Part shown: positions 1-6,810 of the stretch, piece after piece | Numbering within the stretch: the stretch's first letter is position 1 | Layout: every line of letters begins with the position of its first letter | Assembly: GCA_937877125.1 (NCBI GenBank) | Contig: CALEFQ010000043.1 | Coordinates: 1 to 23,345 of the forward strand | Reading direction: 5' to 3' | Length of the DNA: 23,345 nt | Source of the DNA: an uncultured bacterium | Lineage (GTDB): Bacteria; Patescibacteriota; CALEFQ01 | Program-made: the position numbers and the translations under genes | Notes under the pieces: generated by a model | What the model was told of the DNA's origin: nothing | The model's database searches: none | What the model saw: the letters and a program-made list of their open reading frames with translations, nothing else

Positions 1-21
1 ATCGACGCTTAAATAGTCTTA

Positions 22-2556
22 ATGAAAGAAAATACCAGGCAGAAAAATATCGGATTATCCGGGCAGCGGGTGCTCGTACGGCGCCAGCGTTTCGGCTGGA
101 ATGAGCTTCCGGCAGCGGTTAGTCATCGCGGCTGGAAAATATTGCTCAATGTGTTGCGAGAGCCGATGTTTATTTTGCTGTTGCTGGCCGTGGCCATTTA
201 TTTGTTATTGGGCTCGTGGTGGGAGTCACTGATCTTGCTGGTTTTCGTAACAGTTGTGATCTGGATAACCTATTACCAAGAGCGCAAAACCGAGCGCGCG
301 CTAGCGGCCTTACGTGCCTTGTCGGCGCCTCGAGCCAAGGTAATTCGTGACGGCCAGGAAAAGGAAATTGCCGCTCGGGAACTTGTGCCCGGCGATTTAG
401 TTATTATTAATGAAGGGGACAGCGTCCCGGCCGATGCTGAGCTTATCAGCGCCGACAATTTAACAGTGGATGAATCGTTGCTGACCGGGGAATCATTGCC
501 GGTCCATAAATCCGTTAATTCCTTCGACGATAAATCGGATGGCACTCGGCTGAACATGGTTTACTCCGGCACGTTGGTAGTGGCTGGGCAGGCGCACATA
601 TTGGTCCAAAAAATCGGCAGTGCCACCGAGATCGGACATATCGGACAGTCGGTTCGGACGATCAAGTCGGAAGTCGCTCCCGTCCAAAAGGAAACCAAAA
701 AGCTGGTCATCGGCTTTGCTTCGGCCGGCATCGGCTTCTGTGTCTTGTTTGTCTTTGTCTATTGGTTGACGCGCGGTGATTTTCTAGGTGCCCTGCTGGG
801 GGGAATTGCCATGAGTATGTCGGTACTGCCGGAAGAGTTTCCGGTGGTGATGACGGTTTTTTTGGCGCTCGGAGCTTGGTGCCTGTCGAAAAAGAATGTT
901 CTAACGCGCAGTATTCCCGCCATTGAATCCTTGGGAGAAACGACCGTTTTAGCCGTAGACAAAACCGGGACGGTGACCCAGAACAAAATGGCGGTGGCTC
1001 GTTTATACGCTGACGGTTATTATTACGATCGTCGGGTTGCCGCTGACGGCCTCCCGGAAAGATTCCACCGCCTGGCGGAATATGCTGTCCTGGCTGGTCA
1101 GCCCCGCCCGTATGATCCGATGGAAAAAGCAATCAGGGAATTTGGCCAGCAGTATTTGATCGAACCGAATCATTGGCATGACGGGGAAATTTTGATAAAG
1201 CAGTATCCTTTGTCCGCCGAAATGCTGTCGGTATCGCATGTTTGGCAATCGCCCGACCGAAAAGGATATCTGATCGCCGCTAAAGGGGCGCCCGAAGCAA
1301 TCATTGATTTGTGTCATTTGACGGCCGATGAAAAAGGCAATATCATGTCGGCGGTAGAGAGTATGGCCGATCAAGGGTTGCGGGTGCTTGGTGTTGCCGC
1401 CGCTGAAGCTGGTGACCAGAAATTACCTGAGCAGCAGCATGCTTTCCCTTTCAAATTTCTCGGGCTGGTCGGGTTGGCCGATCCGGTGCGGCCGCGGGTC
1501 AAAGAAGCAGTTCAAGAGTGTTATCAGGCGGGCATCCGAGTGATCATGATCACCGGGGATTACGCCAAAACGGCTGCCAATATTGCCGCCCAGATCGGGC
1601 TAAGAAATCCTCAGTTGGTGGTGACCGGTGCTGATTTAAGCGAGATGTCTATCGAAAAATTACGTCGCCGAATTTCCGAAATAAGTGTTTTCGCTCGGGT
1701 TCGCCCCCAACAAAAACTGAAGATTGTCCAGGCCCTCAAAGAGAACGGCGAAATCGTGGCGATGACCGGCGACGGGGTCAATGACGCGCCGGCGCTGAAA
1801 GCGGCTCATATCGGGGTGGCTATGGGGCAGCGGGGCACAGATGTCGCCCGCGAATCCGCTTCGATTGTTCTTCTGGACGATAACTTTACTTCGATCGTCG
1901 GGGGCATCAGGCGCGGACGCAAGATTTTTGACAATTTGAAAAAGGCGATGGCCTATATTTTTTCGGTGCATATTCCGATTATCGCCGTTTCTCTGTTGCC
2001 GGTGTTTTTCAACTGGCCGTTAATATTGTTCCCGGTCCATATTGCCTTTCTGGAACTGGTGATTGATCCCGCTTGTTCGCTGATTTTCGAAGCTGAAAAG
2101 GAAGAAACTAATGTTATGCGTCGTCCCCCGCGCCATCAGAGCCAGCCGTTGTTTAGTCGCCGGGTGGGCTGGATCAGTTTCGCGCAGGGACTGATCGTAT
2201 CGTTATTTGTAATCGCGGTATTTGTCACGGCGCACCTGATGTCGCTCCCTGAAGACAAGATCCGCGCTTTGACTTTTGTCACGATGGTGGTTGGAAACAT
2301 CGGGCTGATTATGATCAACCGTTCTTGGTCCCGCACGGCCCTGGTTGAATTAAAAATACCTAATCGCTTTTTGTGGTGGATAATCTCGGGAGCGGCGCTA
2401 TGCCTGGGGTTGGTGGTTTATGTCCCTTTTTTACAAGACTTTTTCGGGTTTGATCCTTTGAGTTGGCTAGAAGTCCTTATCTGCTTGGGAGCCGGACTGA
2501 TTAGTATCGTGTGGTTTGAAATCTTTAAAATTTTTTCGCGTCGCCAGTTGGCTTAA
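22..2556 (+). CDS. Cation-translocating P-type ATPase (P2-like, PEEFP subtype)
   Basis: This membrane pump would use ATP to move a cation through a phospho-aspartate intermediate. In order it shows the N-terminal cation-ATPase segment (GLSGQ...NELP), two membrane helices at about residues 44-85, the actuator TGES at about 155-158, and the M4 motif PEEFP at about 270-274. DKTGT follows with phosphorylated Asp313, then KGAPE in the nucleotide domain (Lys421), TGDGVND at 582-588, and a C-terminal membrane block with ELVIDP at about 678-683. The length of 844 aa is normal for P2 pumps. PEEFP replaces the PEGLP of typical Ca2+ pumps, so ion specificity cannot be assigned; Ca2+ or another divalent cation is possible. 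The start has no Shine-Dalgarno, and only 21 bases lie upstream in the window, so the promoter is not visible. An ABC exporter follows after 8 nt. Confidence 0.95.
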   Translation: MKENTRQKNIGLSGQRVLVRRQRFGWNELPAAVSHRGWKILLNVLREPMFILLLLAVAIYLLLGSWWESLILLVFVTVVIWITYYQERKTERALAALRALSAPRAKVIRDGQEKEIAARELVPGDLVIINEGDSVPADAELISADNLTVDESLLTGESLPVHKSVNSFDDKSDGTRLNMVYSGTLVVAGQAHILVQKIGSATEIGHIGQSVRTIKSEVAPVQKETKKLVIGFASAGIGFCVLFVFVYWLTRGDFLGALLGGIAMSMSVLPEEFPVVMTVFLALGAWCLSKKNVLTRSIPAIESLGETTVLAVDKTGTVTQNKMAVARLYADGYYYDRRVAADGLPERFHRLAEYAVLAGQPRPYDPMEKAIREFGQQYLIEPNHWHDGEILIKQYPLSAEMLSVSHVWQSPDRKGYLIAAKGAPEAIIDLCHLTADEKGNIMSAVESMADQGLRVLGVAAAEAGDQKLPEQQHAFPFKFLGLVGLADPVRPRVKEAVQECYQAGIRVIMITGDYAKTAANIAAQIGLRNPQLVVTGADLSEMSIEKLRRRISEISVFARVRPQQKLKIVQALKENGEIVAMTGDGVNDAPALKAAHIGVAMGQRGTDVARESASIVLLDDNFTSIVGGIRRGRKIFDNLKKAMAYIFSVHIPIIAVSLLPVFFNWPLILFPVHIAFLELVIDPACSLIFEAEKEETNVMRRPPRHQSQPLFSRRVGWISFAQGLIVSLFVIAVFVTAHLMSLPEDKIRALTFVTMVVGNIGLIMINRSWSRTALVELKIPNRFLWWIISGAALCLGLVVYVPFLQDFFGFDPLSWLEVLICLGAGLISIVWFEIFKIFSRRQLA

Positions 2557-2564
2557 AAATTGCT

Positions 2565-3479
2565 ATGGACGAGGTAATTAGGGTAGAAAATTTAGTAAAA
2601 AAGTATAATTCACTGACCGCCGTCAACAGTGTGTCTTTTTCGGTGAGGCGGGGCGAAGTCTTTGGTCTGCTGGGCGAAAATGGCGCCGGCAAGACGACCA
2701 CTCTTGAGATTATCGAAGGTCTGCGCCGGCCTAACGGCGGCCGGGTATCAATTTTGGACCATGACGTGATTCATGATTTGGAGGCGATCAAACCGCGCAT
2801 CGGCGTGCAACTCCAGTCTTCCGCTTATTTTAATTTCCTTACCTTGCACGAAATCCTTACCTTGTTCGGCGGTTTCTATCCGCAGCGGCTAAAACCTGAC
2901 GAACTTTTAGACATGGTTAATCTGCAATCAAAGAAAAAAACATTCGTCAATAAGCTTTCCGGGGGGCAGAAACAGCGCTTTTCCATCGTGGCCAGCCTAG
3001 TTAACGACCCGGAAATTGTCTTTTTGGACGAACCAACGACCGGCCTGGATCCCCTGGCGCGCCGCAATCTTTGGAAGCTGATTGAAAAAATCAAGCTCAA
3101 AGGGAAAACCATAGTCTTGACTACTCATTATATGGATGAAGCGGAGATCTTGTGCGATCGGGTGGCGATTATGGATGAAGGAAAAATCATCGCCTTGGAC
3201 GAGACTCATAAGTTGGTGGAACGGACGAAATTTCCGTTCAAGATCACTTTCTTTTCTAAAATACTCGGCAACGGGATCCTGGAACAGTTGAAGCGGCTGG
3301 GGCCGACGAGCACCGTCGCCGGTAAAGAAAAGCATTTCGAAATCCGGCTAAAGTCGCAGTCGCAGGTGAATGAAGCCCTGCCTTTGATTCACCGGTTACA
3401 GCCGGAGAGCCTGGCTATCCGGCAAGCGACCCTGGAAGACCTTTTTATAGAAATTACTGGTCGAAATATCGAGGAATAA
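2565..3479 (+). CDS. ABC-2 type exporter, ATP-binding subunit (DrrA/CcmA-like)
   Basis: The 304-aa cytoplasmic ATPase drives an ABC exporter with the permease encoded next to it. Visible motifs are Walker A GENGAGKT at 38-45, Q-loop Gln near 82-84, signature LSGGQKQ at 131-137, Walker B IVFLDEP with Asp155/Glu156, and H-loop His188 in TTHYMDEAE. The last 100 residues form the accessory C-terminal region typical of DrrA-like subunits, ending ATLEDLFIEITG. It starts 8 nt after the P-type ATPase and ends 1 nt before the permease ATG, so the three are probably co-transcribed. The substrate is not deducible; this family exports drugs, lipids, peptides or polysaccharides. Confidence 0.93.
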   Translation: MDEVIRVENLVKKYNSLTAVNSVSFSVRRGEVFGLLGENGAGKTTTLEIIEGLRRPNGGRVSILDHDVIHDLEAIKPRIGVQLQSSAYFNFLTLHEILTLFGGFYPQRLKPDELLDMVNLQSKKKTFVNKLSGGQKQRFSIVASLVNDPEIVFLDEPTTGLDPLARRNLWKLIEKIKLKGKTIVLTTHYMDEAEILCDRVAIMDEGKIIALDETHKLVERTKFPFKITFFSKILGNGILEQLKRLGPTSTVAGKEKHFEIRLKSQSQVNEALPLIHRLQPESLAIRQATLEDLFIEITGRNIEE

Positions 3480-3480
3480 C

Positions 3481-4563
3481 ATGTTAGAACTTTTTGGGGC
3501 CGATCTAAAGATGATCTTTCGCAACCGCCAGTCCCTGGTGTGGGGTTTGGTTTTCCCGCTGGTTTTCACGGTTGTGTTTGGCGCTTTTTTCGGGAAAGGG
3601 TCGGAAAGTTCTGGGACAGTTGCCCTTATTAACGAGGCGGATACGCCGGTAGCCGACGCCTTGCGCCAGGCCATGGAAGAAAGTGATGTCTTGAAGCTGC
3701 AATCTGATCTCCAGCTGGAGGAGGCGCGTGATTTATTGAAAAAAAACCAGATTACCGCCATTATTCAAATTCCGGAAAACTTCGGGGCTCCCGTCCCGGA
3801 CGCTCCCACCCGGGTCACGGTCGTTTATGATCCGGCCAATGTCCAGACAAACGGGATTGTCCTAAGTTTTGTTGATAAGCTCCTGACCCAGGCCAGCTTA
3901 GAAGTTCAGCAGACCCAGATGCTTTTCGGAATTGACGAAGAAAAAACAAACGCCAACGAACTGACCTATTTCGATTTTGTCCTGGTAGGATTGATTGGCA
4001 TGGCCATGATGAATTCGGCGGTCCAGGGCGTCGGCATCAGCCTGGCCAATTACCGCGAAGACAAAATTTTGAAACGCCTGGTGACCACGCCGCTAAAAAC
4101 CTGGCGTTTTGTCCTGGCCGAGGTGGCGTCTCGGCTGGTGCTGAATGTTATCCAAATCACCATTATTTTAGCGGTGGGTATCTGGGTTTTTGATGCCCAT
4201 ATTATCGGGAGTCTCTGGATGGTTTATCTATTTGCCTTGCTGGGAGCGGTTCTTTTTCAGTCGATCGGTTTTGTCGTGGCGGCCTTGTCCAAGACGACCG
4301 ATGCCGCCCAGGGCATGGCCACGGCCATTACTATCCCGATGATGTTTCTGGCTGGCGTCTTTTTCCCGATTGATCAGCTGCCGCGCTGGCTGTTTGTTTT
4401 TGTCGAGTACTTGCCGCTGGCGCCGCTCTTGCGCATGATTCGTACTATTGCCCTGGAAGGGGGATCGCCGTTTGCCGACCCCCGCAATATCATTATTGTC
4501 GGTGCCTGGATTGTTATCGCCCTGGTTATCGCGTCATATAAATTTAAACTCTCAGACGAATAA
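3481..4563 (+). CDS. ABC-2 type exporter permease
   Basis: This 360-aa integral membrane subunit has one N-terminal helix (about residues 20-38). An extracytoplasmic domain follows (about 40-165), then a C-terminal block of about five helices starting near VLVGLIGMAMM. That is the layout of the longer ABC-2 permeases (NatB/YhaP-like) rather than the short DrrB form. A GAGG lying in the last codons of the upstream ATPase gene is 6 nt before the ATG, one of the few Shine-Dalgarno-like sites in the window, consistent with translational coupling. A bidirectional terminator closes the operon about 20 nt downstream. Substrate unknown. Confidence 0.92.
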   Translation: MLELFGADLKMIFRNRQSLVWGLVFPLVFTVVFGAFFGKGSESSGTVALINEADTPVADALRQAMEESDVLKLQSDLQLEEARDLLKKNQITAIIQIPENFGAPVPDAPTRVTVVYDPANVQTNGIVLSFVDKLLTQASLEVQQTQMLFGIDEEKTNANELTYFDFVLVGLIGMAMMNSAVQGVGISLANYREDKILKRLVTTPLKTWRFVLAEVASRLVLNVIQITIILAVGIWVFDAHIIGSLWMVYLFALLGAVLFQSIGFVVAALSKTTDAAQGMATAITIPMMFLAGVFFPIDQLPRWLFVFVEYLPLAPLLRMIRTIALEGGSPFADPRNIIIVGAWIVIALVIASYKFKLSDE

Positions 4564-4582
4564 ATATTTTTTTCGCTCAAAC

Positions 4583-4613
4583 AAAAGCCCGGCTCAACTG
4601 AGCCGGACTTTTT
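4583..4613. terminator. Bidirectional intrinsic terminator between convergent genes
   Basis: Arms GCCCGGCTC (4587-4595) and GAGCCGGAC (4600-4608) pair with one mismatch around an AACT loop. TTTTT follows on the plus strand and, read on the minus strand, a T-rich TTTTGTTT. It would end both the ABC operon and the convergent RRM gene. Confidence 0.85.
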
Positions 4614-4630
4614 CGGATATCTCGAAGGGA

Positions 4631-4921
4631 TTAACGATCTCGATTACCGAAGCCGCCGCGGTCGCCGCGAGGGGCCTGTGGCCGAGCGATATCGATGCGC
4701 AGTTTGCGTCCATCGAGCTCTTGGCCGTTGAGGGTCTCAATCGCTTTTTGCGCTTCTTCTTCCGTGCTCATTTCCACGAAAGCGAATCCGCGAGAGCGGC
4801 CCGTTTCCCGGTCGGTGATGATTTTGGCATCTTTCACCGTGCCGGCGCTGGCGAAGAAGTTCTTCAGGGAATCTTCGGTCGAGCTGAAGGATACCCCGCC
4901 AACATAGAGTTTTGCGTTCAT
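4631..4921 (-). CDS. RRM-domain RNA-binding protein (cold-shock/cyanobacterial Rbp type)
   Basis: This is a single RNA recognition motif protein of 96 aa. RNP2 is LYVGGV at 5-10 with aromatic Tyr6. RNP1 is RGFAFVEM at 44-51 with Phe46 and Phe48, the residues that stack on RNA bases in this family. A short Arg/Gly-rich tail (about 81-96) follows. Such proteins bind single-stranded RNA and are often cold-induced in bacteria; both points are family knowledge. The gene is alone on the minus strand, ends in a shared bidirectional terminator, and has a candidate promoter at 5002-5030 that gives a leader of about 75 nt. There is no Shine-Dalgarno before the ATG. The plus-strand frame that overlaps it is a shadow. 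Confidence 0.95.
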   Translation of the reverse strand: MNAKLYVGGVSFSSTEDSLKNFFASAGTVKDAKIITDRETGRSRGFAFVEMSTEEEAQKAIETLNGQELDGRKLRIDIARPQAPRGDRGGFGNRDR

Positions 4922-4960
4922 TGAATTGTACTCACTGATTGAATAAAACTGCCAATACGA

Positions 4961-5004
4961 CCTTTTTTCACTTAGTTAAAAGGATATTAACAGTTAAAAA
5001 AAGG
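4961..5004. repeat. Imperfect inverted repeat in the RRM leader region
   Basis: CCTTTTTT (4961-4968) pairs with the A-run ending GG at 5003-5004. Inside, ACT/AGT and GTTAA/TTAAC continue the stem with a 2-nt bulge and a loop of about 7 nt. Only the inner part would be in the RNA if the promoter at 5002-5030 is used. Confidence 0.45.
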
Positions 5005-5030
5005 ATAGCACAAGCTGGAAAGCTTGTCCA
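5002..5030 (-). promoter_or_regulatory. Candidate promoter of the RRM gene with dyad in the spacer
   Basis: On the minus strand, TGGACA (5025-5030), a 17-bp spacer and TATCCT (5002-5007) with an extended TGC look like a sigma70-type promoter. A perfect 7-bp dyad, ACAAGCT...AGCTTGT (5010-5027) with a 4-base centre, fills most of the spacer and could bind a regulator. The predicted leader begins near 4995 and can form a GTTAA/TTAAC hairpin. Confidence 0.4.
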
Positions 5031-5061
5031 ATCATTCGAGTTTCTGCGGAGGGGGATCGGG

Positions 5062-5160
5062 AAATTTAAAAATTAAAATTAAAAAGAAATTATAAGAGTA
5101 AAAATTCAAAGTTTTATGTTTTAAACCTTAAATTTCTTTTGAATTTTAATTTTTAAATTT
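5062..5160. repeat. AT-rich inverted-repeat element, 30-bp arms
   Basis: The arms at 5062-5091 and 5131-5160 are reverse complements at 29 of 30 positions and almost pure A/T; the 39-bp spacer is also A/T-rich. No target-site duplication is obvious at the flanks and no ORF lies inside. It occupies the gap between two divergently transcribed genes (RRM and pseudouridine synthase). It could be a MITE-like remnant, a cruciform-forming element or an RNA hairpin. Confidence 0.85.
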
Positions 5161-5171
5161 TTCCTAAATAG

Positions 5172-5200
5172 TTGCTATGGTTTCCGAATAGTGGCAAAAT
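5172..5200 (+). promoter_or_regulatory. Candidate promoter of the pseudouridine synthase gene
   Basis: TTGCTA (5172-5177), 17 bp, then CAAAAT (5195-5200) ends only 10 nt before the ATG at 5211. It would give a leader of a few bases at most. Each box matches consensus at 4 of 6 positions. Confidence 0.35.
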
Positions 5201-5210
5201 ACAGATACCG

Positions 5211-6116
5211 ATGAAAAAGATCATAGTTCCCCCGACGGCCGCCGGTCTAACTTTACAGCGGGCGTTAATGAAGTGGTACCCGGGCGTTCCCAAAACGCTC
5301 ATTTTGAAATTATTGCGCAAACGTAAAATCAAGCTCAACGGCCATCCAGCTAAAGACGGCTCGGTCAAACTAGCCGCGGGCGATGCGGTCGAAATCTGGG
5401 AGCCGGCCGAAATTCAGGCGGGAGTCAAGGCGGCGGTTTTGGCACCGGCTCCCGGTAAAATTCCGTGGCCGATTTTATATGAAGACGATGACCTGTTAGT
5501 CATCAATAAGCCGGGTGGTGTCGCCGTCCAGTCCGGGCAAATCGGCAGCCGTTCAGTTATTGATGCCTTGCTTCAGGCGTTTCCTTCCTCTGATCCATTC
5601 CAGCAGCCAGCTCTGGTTCACCGATTAGATAAGGGGACATCAGGCGCGCTAGTGGTTGCCAAACGTCGGGATATCGCTCATGGTTTGGCCGAACAATTCC
5701 AGCGCCGAGAAATAAAGAAAGAGTATTGGGCGATTGTTCAGGGGGTACCGGCGTGGGATGAAAAACTGCTAAAAAATATTTTTGAATTTCAGGGAGGCCG
5801 GGTCATTGTTCATCCAGCTGACCAAAAGGTGGCCGGCGGTGTTCTGGCCGAAACCAAGGCAATCGTCAAAAAGCGCGGGGCGCATAATTCATTGGTGCAA
5901 TTACTGCCTGCCACCGGGCGCAAGCATCAACTGCGCGCCCAATTGGCTAAGCTTGGTTTTCCTGTCGTCGGCGATGAGCGCTACGGGAAAAAGAAAAAAG
6001 CGGGCCGCCTGATGCTGCACGCCGCCCGGCTGGAATTTCGCCAGCCGCGCACCGGACGATTAATCCAGGTTCAGGCGGAAATACCGGCGGAATTTCATAA
6101 GAGTAGCAATTTTTAG
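5211..6116 (+). CDS. RluC/RluD-family pseudouridine synthase
   Basis: The enzyme isomerises uridine to pseudouridine in RNA, most likely 23S rRNA. The protein is 301 aa from the ATG at 5211. A longer TTG start at 5172 was rejected because it falls on the candidate -35 box. An N-terminal S4-like RNA-binding domain (about 1-65, with KRKIKLNG) precedes the catalytic domain. The hallmark HRLDKGTSG carries catalytic Asp140 and is followed by GRKHQLRAQL. The length is typical of the family. The exact target uridine cannot be told from sequence. It appears to be transcribed on its own, with a candidate promoter immediately upstream. Confidence 0.92.
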   Translation: MKKIIVPPTAAGLTLQRALMKWYPGVPKTLILKLLRKRKIKLNGHPAKDGSVKLAAGDAVEIWEPAEIQAGVKAAVLAPAPGKIPWPILYEDDDLLVINKPGGVAVQSGQIGSRSVIDALLQAFPSSDPFQQPALVHRLDKGTSGALVVAKRRDIAHGLAEQFQRREIKKEYWAIVQGVPAWDEKLLKNIFEFQGGRVIVHPADQKVAGGVLAETKAIVKKRGAHNSLVQLLPATGRKHQLRAQLAKLGFPVVGDERYGKKKKAGRLMLHAARLEFRQPRTGRLIQVQAEIPAEFHKSSNF

Positions 6117-6125
6117 CGGCCGCTC

Positions 6126-6153
6126 TTGATTCTTCATTTTTTTGTGTTAGCAT
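6126..6153 (+). promoter_or_regulatory. Candidate extended -10 promoter of the 6204 gene
   Basis: TTGATT (6126-6131), a 16-bp spacer, then TGT directly before TAGCAT (6148-6153). The extended TGn compensates for a 4-of-6 -10 box. Predicted transcription start is near 6160, just before the dyad at 6165-6186. Confidence 0.4.
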
Positions 6154-6164
6154 ATTGGGCCATA

Positions 6165-6186
6165 CGTTCCTCGTGCCACGGGAACG
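6165..6186. promoter_or_regulatory. Operator-like dyad upstream of the 6204 gene
   Basis: CGTTCC-T-CGTG and CACG-GGAACG form 10-bp arms broken only by one extra T (6171), around a single central C (6176). The loop is too small for a full RNA hairpin, so a dimeric protein binding DNA is the more natural reading. It lies between the predicted start of transcription and the Shine-Dalgarno, where a repressor would act as a roadblock. Confidence 0.45.
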
Positions 6187-6190
6187 ACTG

Positions 6191-6198
6191 AAAGGAGG
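6191..6198 (+). promoter_or_regulatory. Canonical Shine-Dalgarno AAAGGAGG
   Basis: The full anti-16S complement lies 5 nt before the ATG at 6204. It is the only canonical Shine-Dalgarno I found before any gene in this window, and it fixes the start of the orphan gene. Confidence 0.85.
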
Positions 6199-6203
6199 GC
6201 AAA

Positions 6204-6728
6204 ATGTACCAGGAGACGTTGGCGTGGTATTGTCGCCGCTGGGTTTCGGTCATTGAAAAAACTGATAATCTGGTGGACCATTTCTTCGAGTCGGTTGTCT
6301 GGAATCTCGATTTTCCGGATAATCTTGCTGGTCTAGTCGAAGACTGCTTGGTTCGCCGGGGGTTTTCGTCTTGTTTAGGCGACATGGTTCAGTTCGGAGA
6401 AAGTTTGGATGCTCGAATCCGGATCTGGGAATTGCGTGACGGCCTAACTCGTTTATCGGCACAGGTGGCTCGTTCCACAATTCGGCCGGATTGCCGCTGG
6501 CTGAAGATTGATTCGTTGCATAGTGATGTTTTGTCTCGTCTCTGGTTCCAGGTCGGCCAGGCTTGTCATTTGTCCGAAACTCGCTTAGTGCTGGCTGAAT
6601 ATCCGTTTGCCGTGACCGGTGTCCAGCTTAAGCATTTCTGGGTCCAGCAAGGACGAGCCCGGGCCTCATTTAGAATTGATGATCGGCAAAATTTCCGTTG
6701 GTCCGCCTCGTTTAATTTCTGCGGATAA
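6204..6728 (+). CDS. Orphan hypothetical protein, 174 aa
   Basis: I do not recognise this protein. It is 174 aa, soluble-looking, with no signal peptide or membrane helix. It has many Trp residues and scattered Cys, but no CxxC or other metal motif. The N-terminal half looks helical (VIEKTDNLVDHFFESVV); the C-terminal third could be beta-rich (FRIDDRQNFRWSASFNF). Support for it being real is strong: a canonical AAAGGAGG, a candidate promoter, an operator-like dyad, and an intrinsic terminator 7 nt after the stop. It is thus a self-contained single-gene unit between a pseudouridine synthase and a membrane protein. The expression signals differ from all neighbours, which could indicate transfer or a need for high, controlled translation. 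Confidence 0.8.
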   Translation: MYQETLAWYCRRWVSVIEKTDNLVDHFFESVVWNLDFPDNLAGLVEDCLVRRGFSSCLGDMVQFGESLDARIRIWELRDGLTRLSAQVARSTIRPDCRWLKIDSLHSDVLSRLWFQVGQACHLSETRLVLAEYPFAVTGVQLKHFWVQQGRARASFRIDDRQNFRWSASFNFCG

Positions 6729-6734
6729 ACAGAG

Positions 6735-6763
6735 AAGCTTAGGGAAACCTAGGCTTTTTCTTT
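6735..6763 (+). terminator. Intrinsic terminator of the 6204 gene
   Basis: The stem GCTTAGG/CCTAGGC (one G-T wobble, extended by AA/TT) has a GAAA tetraloop at 6744-6747 and is followed by TTTTTCTTT. Its T-tract runs into the -35 box of the next promoter. Confidence 0.85.
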
Positions 6764-6789
6764 ACGACGAGACAGAAATTAGTTATAAT
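6761..6789 (+). promoter_or_regulatory. Promoter of the DUF2807 gene
   Basis: TTTACG (6761-6766), a 17-bp spacer and a perfect TATAAT (6784-6789). Transcription would start near 6796, giving a leader of about 15 nt before the ATG at 6811. Confidence 0.6.
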
Positions 6790-6810
6790 ATCACAAATAA
6801 CAGTAAAAAA

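Noticed and set aside
707..1132. Minus-strand frames inside the P-type ATPase gene
   Set aside because: They are low-complexity shadows (Pro/Arg-rich) of a fully conserved ATPase on the other strand.
4448..4924. Plus-strand frame of 158 codons over the RRM gene
   Set aside because: It is the antisense shadow of a clear RRM protein with intact RNP1 and RNP2, and it crosses a terminator.
6619..6810. N-terminal extension of the DUF2807 protein
   Set aside because: It would run through the end of the orphan gene, its terminator and a perfect TATAAT; the ATG at 6811 gives a normal membrane-anchor start.
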